A stretch of 64,000 nucleotides of DNA from Alteromonas ponticola. GTDB lineage: Bacteria > Pseudomonadota > Gammaproteobacteria > Enterobacterales > Alteromonadaceae. The position numbers and the translations under genes are program-made. Shown one piece after another: positions 9,689 through 18,481 of the stretch (positions within the stretch are counted from its first letter, which is position 1; each line of letters starts with the position of its first letter). The stretch lies in assembly GCF_012911815.1 (NCBI RefSeq), contig NZ_JAATNW010000006.1, positions 248,001 through 312,000 of the forward strand. Reading direction: 5' to 3'. The notes beneath the pieces are model-generated. The model was not told where the DNA came from and did not search any database. It was given only the letters and a program-made list of their open reading frames with translations.

Positions 9689-9865
9689 ATCAAAAATCCT
9701 GTAGGTATGAGCCACTCACATTTGACAATGTTTGTAGGAGGTTAAGCAGAATTTTTTTGAGGCGTAGCGTTAACTGCTAATCTTACTTTAAAAACTTATT
9801 TTTGTTACCATAATATGCTGGCGTCTTAATATTATTTTAGTATAATCTAAGTTTAGGGTAAGCAT

Positions 9866-10924
9866 TTGATTGTAATGGATTTTTTCTCTGGTTGTGGAGG
9901 TGCGAGTCAAGGACTTCGCCAAGCTGGTTGTGATATTGTTTTAGGGTTGGATTTTGACAAGGATGCGGCAGCCTCCTACAGAGCTAATTTTCCTGAAGCA
10001 GCCTTCTTTGAAGGAGATATCCGAGAAATTCCAGAAGAGGATGTTTCTGCTGTCATTCGTGAAAGAAATCCAGATAATCAACCTCTCTTAATGGCCGCTT
10101 GTGCCCCTTGCCAACCTTTTTCATCTCAGAATAAATTTAAGTATGGAGAAGATGCCCGTAGAACTTTACTGGATGAGACTCACCGCTTCATTCATCGGTT
10201 ATTACCTGATTATATCCTGATTGAAAATGTGCCTGGTATTCAAAAGGTCGATGAAAATGCCGAAGGTCCGTACAGAAGATTTATTTCACTTCTCACTGAT
10301 TTGAATTATCAGTACAAAGCTTTTATAGCACGATCGGAAGATTACGGTGTTCCCCAAAAGAGAAAAAGATTTGTGCTTTTAGCAAGTCGGTTAGGCGAAA
10401 TAAGTGAACCGTTGAAGACTCATGGAGATGGCCTAGAACCATATGCAACTGTCAGGGATTATATTGAAGGGTATTCAAAACTAGAAGCAGGCAGTACTTG
10501 TGCGTTGGATAAACTACATGTCTCCGCTGAAATGAAAGAAATTAATTTGACTCGAATCATGCACACGCCGGAAGGTGGTGATCGAAGAGACTGGCCGGAA
10601 CATTTAGTAAACAAGTGTCACAAGAATTATAAGGGGCATACGGACACCTACGGGAGAATGAGTTGGCACTTACCGGCACCCACCTTAACTACTAAATGTC
10701 ATAGCTACTCAAATGGCAGGTTTGGACATCCTGATATTAAACAAAACAGGGCCATAAGTATTAGAGAAGCGTCTAGATTACAGACCTTTCCAGACAACTA
10801 TGTATTCCATGGTTCTTTAGGGTCAATGGCGAGACAAATAGGTAACGCAGTCCCATGCCGTTTGGCAGAGAGTTTTGGAATCTCTGCTAACCTACATTAT
10901 CAAAACTACTTAGATATGGATTAG
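9866..10924 (+). CDS. C5-cytosine DNA methyltransferase
   Basis: Methylates carbon 5 of cytosine in a specific DNA sequence. All core motifs are visible in order: I (DFFSGCGGASQGL, 5-17), IV (PCQPFS, 81-86, nucleophile Cys82), VI (ENV, 120-122), VIII (QKRKRF, 164-169), IX (REASRLQTFP, 300-309) and X (RQIGNAVP, 323-330). The target-recognition region lies between about 175 and 295 and is short, so the recognised site cannot be predicted. TTG at 9866 is chosen because it keeps the first beta strand; ATG at 9875 is the alternative. No restriction endonuclease or Vsr gene is adjacent. The gene is AT-rich compared with glmS and leads the three-gene island unit. Confidence 0.93.
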   Translation: MIVMDFFSGCGGASQGLRQAGCDIVLGLDFDKDAAASYRANFPEAAFFEGDIREIPEEDVSAVIRERNPDNQPLLMAACAPCQPFSSQNKFKYGEDARRTLLDETHRFIHRLLPDYILIENVPGIQKVDENAEGPYRRFISLLTDLNYQYKAFIARSEDYGVPQKRKRFVLLASRLGEISEPLKTHGDGLEPYATVRDYIEGYSKLEAGSTCALDKLHVSAEMKEINLTRIMHTPEGGDRRDWPEHLVNKCHKNYKGHTDTYGRMSWHLPAPTLTTKCHSYSNGRFGHPDIKQNRAISIREASRLQTFPDNYVFHGSLGSMARQIGNAVPCRLAESFGISANLHYQNYLDMD

Positions 10925-10955
10925 GGATACTATCTTAAAAAAGTTGAACAAAGTT

Positions 10956-13940
10956 ATGGCTAATTTTAAAACTAGAGCACGAGCCTTAGATTTACTAGGG
11001 CGTCAACAAATAGCAGGTATACCAACCGCTATAAACGAATTGTTAAAAAACGCACATGACGCCTATGCTGATCGAGTTGATATTGACTACTTCAGAATGA
11101 GAGATCTCTTCATTTTGAGAGACGATGGTATGGGAATGACCAAAAGGGAATTTCAGGAACGTTGGCTGACTTTAGGCACGGAGTCGAAAGTTAAGCACCG
11201 AAAATCCTTGAAGCCACGAGTCGATGAGACCAAATCTCCTAGAATTTCTATGGGCGAAAAAGGAATTGGAAGACTCGCAATAGCATCCATTGGCAAACAA
11301 GTATTAATCGTGACCAAAGCTAAAAATATAGAAGGGATAACCGTTGCCTTAATTAACTGGCAATTGTTTGAAATTCCTGGCTTGAATTTAGAAGATATAG
11401 CGATTCCCGTCCAAGAGTTCAAAAGGTTTCCTGAAAAGTCAGATATTGATTCTATGAAAGAGCAGATAATTCAATCACTGACTAAGCTCAAGGATTCTGA
11501 TGAGTTAAGCCAAGGCGAATATGCGGAAATAAAATCTACAATTGAGAAGTTCGATATTTGTCCTAAAAAGTTTAATAATAAGCTTATCGGGAAATTCCCT
11601 TGGGAAAAACCTGAAGAGGGGGGAACATTTTTTTATATATCTTCTGTTGATGATATTTTGCATTCGGATATAGATGGAAACTCCAAAGCCGGTGAAGCGA
11701 CGAAAATAGAAAAGATGCTTATGGGCTTCCACGATACTATGACGCCAAAGCATCCGGCACCTTTGTTAGAAATCGTTTTCCGCGATTACCGTAGTGATGA
11801 CCATGAATATAAAGACCTTATAGACAAGCAGGAATTCTTTTCAGTAGATGACTTTGAGCTCGCTGATCATCATTTTGAAGGGAATTTTGATGAATTTGGC
11901 CAGTTTAAAGGAATGGTAAAAATATACAGAGAGAAAACTTTTGACCATATTGTGAACTGGAGAGGTAACAATTTTAATCCAACTAGGTGTGGTCCATTTT
12001 CTATAAACTTTGCTTATCTTCAAGGCGTACAGAAAGAATCGATAGTTGATGCTGTAAACCATGCACAAATTTACGCTAAATCTAAGAAATTTGGTGGATT
12101 ATATGTCTATAAAGATAATATCAGAATATTGCCTTACGGAGATTCGGACTACGATTATTTGGAAATAGAAAAGCGCAGAAACCAGTGGTTTGGTTATTTT
12201 TTTTCATATAGGAGAATGTTTGGAGTTATAAGGCTTTCTGAAGAATTTAACAGTGAGCTAAAAGAAAAAGCTGGGCGAGAAGGCTTTATAGAAAATAAAG
12301 CATATCGACAGTTAAGGGAAATATTAAAGAACTTCTTTACTCAACTAGCTGGTGATTTCTTTTCTACAGATGAAAGTTCCCCTTCACCTAAAGCTGAAAT
12401 ATGGCGAGCGAAACGCAACGAAATCAAGCAGTCCTATAAGGCTTTAGAGGAAAGAGAAAAGAAAGCTAAAGAGAGAAAGAAAAAGTTTGAGGATGCTTTA
12501 AATAGTTTCTTCATATCTCAAAAAGAAGATTCACTTCCTGAAACCATTGATAAGCTTTTGAAAGATATTAATCTTGATGTGAAAAGTATATATTCTGAAA
12601 AAGATCATGACATTGCGAGTCAAAAATTACTAGATATTGAGTCACGCTCTAGACAGAAAATCGACAATTTTAGAAAGTCACTTATGATTCCCGCACCAAG
12701 AGGTTTTTATATCAAAGGTGAGCTCAAGCGTGACTATGAGACTTACATGGAAGAAATGGAGCGTTTGGACAGTATAGTTTTTAGTGATGCTTATAAAAAA
12801 ATCGATGAAATCGTCGAATTCACAATTTCTGACTTAGCCATATCTATTAGTAAGCGTAGGAGATTGGAGCAAGCAGTTGAGAGCATTTCAGATCAAGCAA
12901 AACAGATTAATGTTGAAAAACGTAAAAGTGTTACCGAATCAGTCACTGATATAAACAAAAGAGTAAAAAGCTTAACTAGTGAATTAATGATCGATTTAGA
13001 TGATCAAATCAGACTTGTAAAAGACAAGTTCAAAACTGTTTCTATATCTAGTGAAAAAGATATCGATTTAGTTGCCACACGTAACTCTTTATCTGCTGAG
13101 ATTAACTCTGTTTCCGAAAGAAATACAGCTATTTTAGATGCTCTCATTAGGCAGCTTGAGGGTATTTATTGGGAAAAGGATGCGAATAATAATTATATAA
13201 CTAACGAGCAAATCACAAACGCACTAGGAGACGAGCTTGAAGAGTTGAAAGAGAGAGTTCACACCGATGTAGAGTTGAGCCAGCTCGGGCTTGCGGTAAG
13301 CGTGATTCACCATGAATTCAATAGTACAGTGCGTTCTGTACGCGCTAGTTTAAGAGATCTTAAAGCTTGGTCAGATGTCAATGAACAGCTCGAGGGGGTG
13401 TACAATAATATAAAAATCAACTTTGAACACCTTGATGGCTATTTAAATTTGTTTACACCTCTTAATCGGCGATTAAATAGAAAAGCTGAAGATATAAAAT
13501 TACTTGAGGTTAAGACTTTTCTTATTGACTTATTTAAAAGTCGTATGGAAAGACATAATATAACATTTAAACATACCCGAGGTTTCGCCCGCGCAAAATT
13601 AAGGGGCTATCGTTCCTCATTCTATCCCGTATTTGTCAATGTAATCGATAATGCTATTTACTGGTTGAATGATAGCGGTGAAAAAGAAAAGGTCATTCGT
13701 TTACACGCAGATAAAGACAATAATATTTATATTTCTAATAATGGCGTTGGGATTGCTATCCAAGACAGAAAAAAAATATTTGAACTTGGATTCACCCGTA
13801 AAGAGAATGGCAGAGGGATGGGATTACATATTAGCAATGAGGTTTTAGAGTCTGTAGGGTATAAGCTAGAGCTTGATGAACCACGAGAAGGCTCAAATGT
13901 TACGTTTAAAATAGCAGTGGCGAATGAAAATAATGGATGA
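10956..13940 (+). CDS. Two-headed GHKL ATPase: paraMORC/MutL-like N-terminus, histidine-kinase-like C-terminus
   Basis: 994 residues from the ATG (a TTG at 10944 would add four). The N-terminal GHKL ATPase shows an N-box (NELLKNAHDAYAD, about 27-39), G1 (DDGMGM, about 56-61) and G2 (GEKGIGR, about 100-106), as in MORC/MutL/Hsp90 proteins. A charged, probably coiled-coil middle spans about 465-750. The C-terminus looks like a kinase core: HHEFN at 785-789 in a helix resembling a DHp phospho-acceptor, then an HATPase with N-box (NVIDNAIYWL), NNGVGI, FELGFTRK and GRGMGL. The family is known from restriction-modification-linked neighbourhoods. It starts about 30 bases after the methyltransferase and overlaps the receiver gene. 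ATP-driven DNA or complex remodelling plus phosphotransfer to that partner is inferred. Confidence 0.85.
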   Translation: MANFKTRARALDLLGRQQIAGIPTAINELLKNAHDAYADRVDIDYFRMRDLFILRDDGMGMTKREFQERWLTLGTESKVKHRKSLKPRVDETKSPRISMGEKGIGRLAIASIGKQVLIVTKAKNIEGITVALINWQLFEIPGLNLEDIAIPVQEFKRFPEKSDIDSMKEQIIQSLTKLKDSDELSQGEYAEIKSTIEKFDICPKKFNNKLIGKFPWEKPEEGGTFFYISSVDDILHSDIDGNSKAGEATKIEKMLMGFHDTMTPKHPAPLLEIVFRDYRSDDHEYKDLIDKQEFFSVDDFELADHHFEGNFDEFGQFKGMVKIYREKTFDHIVNWRGNNFNPTRCGPFSINFAYLQGVQKESIVDAVNHAQIYAKSKKFGGLYVYKDNIRILPYGDSDYDYLEIEKRRNQWFGYFFSYRRMFGVIRLSEEFNSELKEKAGREGFIENKAYRQLREILKNFFTQLAGDFFSTDESSPSPKAEIWRAKRNEIKQSYKALEEREKKAKERKKKFEDALNSFFISQKEDSLPETIDKLLKDINLDVKSIYSEKDHDIASQKLLDIESRSRQKIDNFRKSLMIPAPRGFYIKGELKRDYETYMEEMERLDSIVFSDAYKKIDEIVEFTISDLAISISKRRRLEQAVESISDQAKQINVEKRKSVTESVTDINKRVKSLTSELMIDLDDQIRLVKDKFKTVSISSEKDIDLVATRNSLSAEINSVSERNTAILDALIRQLEGIYWEKDANNNYITNEQITNALGDELEELKERVHTDVELSQLGLAVSVIHHEFNSTVRSVRASLRDLKAWSDVNEQLEGVYNNIKINFEHLDGYLNLFTPLNRRLNRKAEDIKLLEVKTFLIDLFKSRMERHNITFKHTRGFARAKLRGYRSSFYPVFVNVIDNAIYWLNDSGEKEKVIRLHADKDNNIYISNNGVGIAIQDRKKIFELGFTRKENGRGMGLHISNEVLESVGYKLELDEPREGSNVTFKIAVANENNG

Positions 13941-15600
13941 TTTTTCAAGACATTCTGAAATTATAGCTAACAACTTTATTCAGAGCATAATTTTTGTAGA
14001 TGATAAAGCATATTCAACAGACGGGCATAGAGATCAGCATGAATTCGATGCTCAGTCTATCACGCGAGTGTTTTCCGAAAATGGAAAAATATGCGCTGTT
14101 TATAGGCCTATAGTTGAAAGCGATGTTGAAGTGCTTAGTGAAGTAGCCAAGAAATCTGATGTGGCCGTGCTTGATTGGCAAATTATTTTGGACGACGTGC
14201 CGATTGAGGACGGTGACTATGATGATGAGGCCGATGATGATGATGATGATGTTCGAGGTATTTATACCAAGCGTATCATCCGGTCACTGGTCTCTGCTTC
14301 TGAATGTGAATACAGTATCAAATTGATAATCGTATACACTGGCGAGACAGATCTTCAATACATAGCGACAGAAATTAATGCTTCTTTAAAAGAAGGAGAT
14401 ATAGAGAACTTTTCTATTTGCGATTCAGATCCATTCACTATAATTTCAGATAGCTGCAAAATTATGGTTGTCGGAAAATCAAATAGCGCGAATGGAAGGG
14501 CAAAGCATAATCCAGCATTAAGAGGGAAGATTATATCCTACGACGAGCTACCAAGCTTTATTTCCAAAGAATTTTCAGCAATGACAGCTGGGTTGCTTTC
14601 TAACTTTGCTATGGAATCACTTACGGAAATTCGACAGAATTTTCATCATATTGTGCGTAAATTTTCTAGAGAGCTTGATGCTGCTTATTTAGCTCACCAG
14701 GTTTTACTCCCAAATACCGATGATGCGAATGAGCTTTTGGTTGAACTAATAGGCGATACCTTTACTTCCCTGCTTCGATACAAGCAACTTAACCGGACTA
14801 TCGATAAAAGCTATATTGAAAAATGGCTTAAAGATAACGTCACCGAAAAGTCAAAGTTATTGCTTAAAAACGATGGTAGTGAAGATAAATTCGAGTATTC
14901 TAGAACTCATTCAGTTTTGTTAAAGCTTCTGGGATCTAATCCCGATGTGGTTGACAAATTTGTTCAGGCGATTGGAAATGTAAAGAATGTAAAAGCTGAT
15001 AATAGTGAGCAGGCTTTATCTAAAAGTAATGCTAGAACGTTATCATCTAAGTATGCAATTACTTTGTTTACTGATGTTGAAAAGTATGAAGAGATAAACA
15101 AGCAGTTTGCCAACCTTTGCTATCATAGGCATGCTTTTATACATACAAGTTATCTGCCGAGCCTATCTTTAGGTACGGTTGTTAAGAGCACATCAGAAGA
15201 GGGAAAGTATTATGTATGTATCCAGCAGCGATGTGATTCAGTTCGACTTAAAGATTTCGAAAGCAGACGCTTTCTATTTATTTCTCTTTCTGAGATAGAT
15301 GAAGGGGGAGGGTTTAACTTTTTGACTCCAGATGGAACGAAACTCAAAATTGATAAGGGAACATTTGCTTTAAGAACTGTTAAGTTTAATGGTTTCAATG
15401 GTATTGTGATAGCAAAGTATTGTGAAAGAACAGAAAAAAAATATTTTGAGCCATCTCATTTCTGCGATGAGATACCAGAAAAATTTGAGTTCATTGTTGA
15501 ATTGAAAGAATTGTATGCTCAACGAATAGCAGAAGAATATAGCGCAGGATTATCTAGAGTCGGTCTCGATGAACCAGAGTGGGTAAGATTGCTGAATTGA
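13924..15600 (+). CDS. Receiver-domain protein of the methyltransferase/GHKL unit
   Basis: 558 residues. The N-terminal part (about 20-190) follows a response-regulator receiver: acidic pair D26-D27 after a hydrophobic strand (SIIFVDDKAY), candidate phospho-acceptor D84 (VAVLDW), T139 (IIVYTGE) and K185 (MVVGKSN). An acidic insert of about 20 residues (88-110), coded partly by GAT repeats, separates D84 from the next element. Residues 200-558 match no DNA-binding or nuclease motif I recognise; about 215-300 is helical and the end looks beta-rich. The gene overlaps the ATPase end by 17 bases (8 if ATG 13933 is used), so translation is coupled. A switch or effector role driven by the kinase-like partner is inferred. 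Confidence 0.75.
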   Translation: MKIMDDFSRHSEIIANNFIQSIIFVDDKAYSTDGHRDQHEFDAQSITRVFSENGKICAVYRPIVESDVEVLSEVAKKSDVAVLDWQIILDDVPIEDGDYDDEADDDDDDVRGIYTKRIIRSLVSASECEYSIKLIIVYTGETDLQYIATEINASLKEGDIENFSICDSDPFTIISDSCKIMVVGKSNSANGRAKHNPALRGKIISYDELPSFISKEFSAMTAGLLSNFAMESLTEIRQNFHHIVRKFSRELDAAYLAHQVLLPNTDDANELLVELIGDTFTSLLRYKQLNRTIDKSYIEKWLKDNVTEKSKLLLKNDGSEDKFEYSRTHSVLLKLLGSNPDVVDKFVQAIGNVKNVKADNSEQALSKSNARTLSSKYAITLFTDVEKYEEINKQFANLCYHRHAFIHTSYLPSLSLGTVVKSTSEEGKYYVCIQQRCDSVRLKDFESRRFLFISLSEIDEGGGFNFLTPDGTKLKIDKGTFALRTVKFNGFNGIVIAKYCERTEKKYFEPSHFCDEIPEKFEFIVELKELYAQRIAEEYSAGLSRVGLDEPEWVRLLN

Positions 15601-16075
15601 GTAAGTATTTGCTAAAAAATTACTTTATAAGGGAAAATATTCTTCCTTGACGTTCCAGCTTGTACCTACGAGGTAGTTCATAGTTTTTTTCATTTGCTAT
15701 GAAAATTATTCTATTGGATATTTCGGGACAATCAGTAATAGAATGGCACTTTATTACTAAAGATATACATTGAAACAGAGTTTATTTTTTAGCATCGTTT
15801 TTTAACTACCACGATTCAGTATCTGTAGAGAGTAACTGTGTGAAAATTTATTACTCTCCCACAGGATTATGGGAGGGTAATAAGGTGTCATGCCCTCCCA
15901 TATTTCTTGAGCTCAAAGCGGCCGTCGGCGTTGCGTAGAGGATTATCTGCTGTAGAAATTGAATTGCCTCCACAGCTACATTGACAAAGAACCGTCATTG
16001 CATTCACCAGAATGAGCGCAGACCGCAACCTCCAAAACACAATGCAATACCAATTCAATTCGCAGAAATCGCATC
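15601..16075. other. Gene-free right edge of the island with competing hairpins
   Basis: 475 bases with no credible gene on either strand. At 15848-15883 lies a 14-bp stem (TTATTACTCTCCCA against its complement, one G-U pair) with an 8-base loop. The segment TGGGAGGG (15870-15877) can instead pair with CCCTCCCA at 15893-15900, so the two hairpins exclude each other. No T-run follows, so a standard terminator is unlikely. One arm of an inverted repeat lies at 16016-16035. No helicase, nuclease or transposase remnant was recognised here. Confidence 0.5.
16016..16035 (+). repeat. Left arm of 20-bp inverted repeat around the amidohydrolase gene
   Basis: AGACCGCAACCTCCAA at 16020-16035 recurs exactly, inverted, at 17954-17969; extending by four bases gives 19 of 20 identical. 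It lies 41 bases past the amidohydrolase stop codon. No target-site duplication is visible outside the pair. Confidence 0.7.
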
Positions 16076-17725
16076 TTATTCAGACTGATACATGATATTT
16101 CCATCTATAACCGTCATTAACACCTTGGTGTTTCTTATGTCTTCCGGTGCCATATTGAACAGATTTTGATCAAGCACTACAAAGTCTGCGAACTTGCCAA
16201 CTTCAATTGAACCTATCTGGTCTTCCATGCCAACAGCCCATGCATTGTTGATGGTATAAGCTGTTAACGCGTCTTCAACACTAATTTTCTGCCCTGGGAT
16301 CCAGCCTTGAGGGTTTTCGCCATCGAGTGTGCGCCGCGTGACCGCGGCATAAATTCCCGCTATAGGATCAAGCGGCGCCACGTTCCAGTCAGAACCAAAC
16401 GTAATCCGCGTCCCGGTTTCCTTTAAAGAGCGAAAGGCATAAGTGCCTGTTAAGCGTTGCTTACCAATTCGTTTCTCAGCCCAGCGGCCATCATCAATAG
16501 CGTGGTAAGGTTGCATTGAAGCGACAGCGCCTAAAGCAGAAAAACGCGCTACTGCGTCCTGGCTTAGGTGTTGAGCGTGTTCAATCCTGGGTCGTACCGG
16601 AGGGGGTTTAAGTTTACTAAAAATATCCAGGACAGCATCATTCGCGCGATCGCCAATGGCGTGGATAGCCAGCTGTAACCCAAGGTTATTTGCTTCTTCA
16701 ATTGCGCTTTCTAATTTAGCGATAGGCTGAATGGGCATTCCACTGTTCGACGGGTCATCGCTATAAGGATGATAAAGCCAGGCTGAGCGGCTACCTAACG
16801 AGCCATCAGTCATTGCCTTTACACCGGGCCACGAAAGCCAACTGTCACCTTTGCCATCTGCGGCAATAATGTCAGCTAATTTTTGTCTATCTTTAAGCGG
16901 CACATAGATAACCGCCCTAAGGGTCTGGGTTCCATTCTTATTGGCACGTTTAAATAAGTTGTATTCGCGCCAGCCCGCGTCTTCCAGCACATTGGGTATG
17001 CTGTGAATTTGGGTAAGACCGTGTTTCAGCGCATGCTTCATCCCTATAGCAAGCAACCTGTCTTCTTCATCTTGTGTGGTCTTTGGCATTACTTTAAACA
17101 CCGCTTCCATTGCTGCATCTTTTAGCACGCCAGTAGGCACACCATCTTTATCCCGCACAATTTTGCCACCGACTGGATCGGGTGTTTTATCATCAATTCC
17201 TGCCAACGCTAATGCTTTACTGTTTACCAGTGCAGAATGACTGTCCACTCGCATCAGCAGTAAGGGGTGATCTTTGGTGACGTTGTCGACCCAATGCCGG
17301 TTTGGTTGGGTACCACCCCAATTTGTTTCATCCCATTTTCCACCGGTGATCCATTCCCCCTCATTTATCTTGGTAACGTGCGAAGCTATTCGATTAACAA
17401 AATCTTCTTTTGATGTCGCGCCCAGTGTGGATACGGACACAAGACCTTCTACGCCAGTCATAAAATGAGTGTGATTATCAATCAGCCCAGGAACGATAAG
17501 TGCTCCATCCGTTTGATTCACCTTGCCAGTAAAGCCACTCAATAATGTCTTGTCGCCAACATTAACAATGCGCTTATTATCAGTAATGATCACTTCTGCC
17601 CAAGGTTGCTTGGGGTTGCCAGTCCAAATTTTTTCTCCGACCCACGCTACCTGACTGTTGACGGTGAAAGTGAGTAGCGAAAAAAGTAACCCGACTGTAA
17701 AGTTGATTTTGTTAACGTATCTCAC
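16076..17725 (-). CDS. Secreted YtcJ-like amidohydrolase (amidohydrolase family 3)
   Basis: 549 residues with an N-terminal signal peptide (about 1-25, cleavage near VNSQ), so export to the periplasm is expected. The metal-binding HxH is in DNHTHFM (H85, H87). GGKWDETNWGG, MTDGSLGSRSAWL and FGSDWNVAPLDP are typical of YtcJ-type enzymes. The family hydrolyses amide-like or ester bonds in varied small molecules; the substrate here is unknown. The start is GTG at 17725 with GGAG seven bases upstream. A 20-bp inverted repeat flanks the gene, which lies between the island and the nucleotidase/cyclase pair, so it may be an accessory insertion. Confidence 0.85.
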   Translation of the reverse strand: MRYVNKINFTVGLLFSLLTFTVNSQVAWVGEKIWTGNPKQPWAEVIITDNKRIVNVGDKTLLSGFTGKVNQTDGALIVPGLIDNHTHFMTGVEGLVSVSTLGATSKEDFVNRIASHVTKINEGEWITGGKWDETNWGGTQPNRHWVDNVTKDHPLLLMRVDSHSALVNSKALALAGIDDKTPDPVGGKIVRDKDGVPTGVLKDAAMEAVFKVMPKTTQDEEDRLLAIGMKHALKHGLTQIHSIPNVLEDAGWREYNLFKRANKNGTQTLRAVIYVPLKDRQKLADIIAADGKGDSWLSWPGVKAMTDGSLGSRSAWLYHPYSDDPSNSGMPIQPIAKLESAIEEANNLGLQLAIHAIGDRANDAVLDIFSKLKPPPVRPRIEHAQHLSQDAVARFSALGAVASMQPYHAIDDGRWAEKRIGKQRLTGTYAFRSLKETGTRITFGSDWNVAPLDPIAGIYAAVTRRTLDGENPQGWIPGQKISVEDALTAYTINNAWAVGMEDQIGSIEVGKFADFVVLDQNLFNMAPEDIRNTKVLMTVIDGNIMYQSE

Positions 17726-17953
17726 TTCCTTGCTCCTTTTCTCGAATTAGCAAAGTTAAATCTAGCTGGTTTTTCTAAGAGCGCATGTGCCTAAAGAGGG
17801 TTCACTTAGTGGTTTTTATCCCAAAAACTGTGATGACGCTACAACCTACTATTTCACAACATAGATGCATTTCACATTAACTTCTAGGCCCCTGGATCAA
17901 CTAACAAAATTCTAGCTACCCATTTTCATCTCTGAACGGGCCAGTAATTGTAA

Positions 17954-17973
17954 TTGGAGGTTGCGGTCTTCGC
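17954..17973 (-). repeat. Right arm of 20-bp inverted repeat around the amidohydrolase gene
   Basis: TTGGAGGTTGCGGTCT at 17954-17969 is the exact reverse complement of 16020-16035. It lies about 230 bases upstream of the amidohydrolase start and 24 bases past the stop of the small minus-strand ORF at 17997. Confidence 0.7.
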
Positions 17974-17996
17974 CTAATAGGGGAAGGACAATCAAA

Positions 17997-18197
17997 TCAA
18001 TTTGGTTCAGAACTATTTTCTCCTTTTGCTAATTTCCACGTCCATTGATTTGCCAAACACGCTGATAAAATGGCGCTCGAGGTAGTAATTAAGGCGTGAT
18101 CGGTAATCGAAAAAGCCCAAAAAATGCTATTACTAAAGGCTACGGATAGCAGAACCGATGCATTGATCAGAATGGCGTTTTTGATTTTTATGGTCAT
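17997..18197 (-). CDS. Small predicted membrane protein
   Basis: A 66-residue ORF with one or two hydrophobic segments (about 8-30 and 34-50), a Trp-rich end and a charged tail (KLAKGENSSE). The ATG is preceded by an A-rich tract ending AAAAAAAG, a weak ribosome site. I do not recognise a family. It is the only plausible gene in 17726-18481; the rest of that stretch shows nothing I can name. It could be a real small inner-membrane protein or a chance ORF. Confidence 0.35.
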   Translation of the reverse strand: MTIKIKNAILINASVLLSVAFSNSIFWAFSITDHALITTSSAILSACLANQWTWKLAKGENSSEPN

Positions 18198-18481
18198 CTT
18201 TTTTTACGTTTGTTTATGTATTCGTCACCAACTTAAACGAGATCGAGCAAAACGAAATCGTCCGGAAGTACAGATTATAAGATGCGTTGAGCCATGTTAG
18301 CCGTTCATGCATGTATCTAAACGACATAAGCGGGCAACTAACATTGTTTGTTCCGTCCATGCAGCGAACCGCACGATTAAAAACTCAATGATTTAATTCG
18401 AATAATCCACACTTCTCTTTGCAACCCAGTCAATAGACGTTAATAATTAGCGGAAACTCACGTTATCAAAAAAGTAGTTCG

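Noticed and set aside
9325-9865. Search for Tn7-type ends and tns genes
   Set aside because: No TGTGGG-type terminus or transposition gene seen; only the target sequence in glmS is present.
14215-14255. GAT repeat tract as a phase-variation switch
   Set aside because: A three-base unit cannot shift the frame; length change would only alter the acidic loop.
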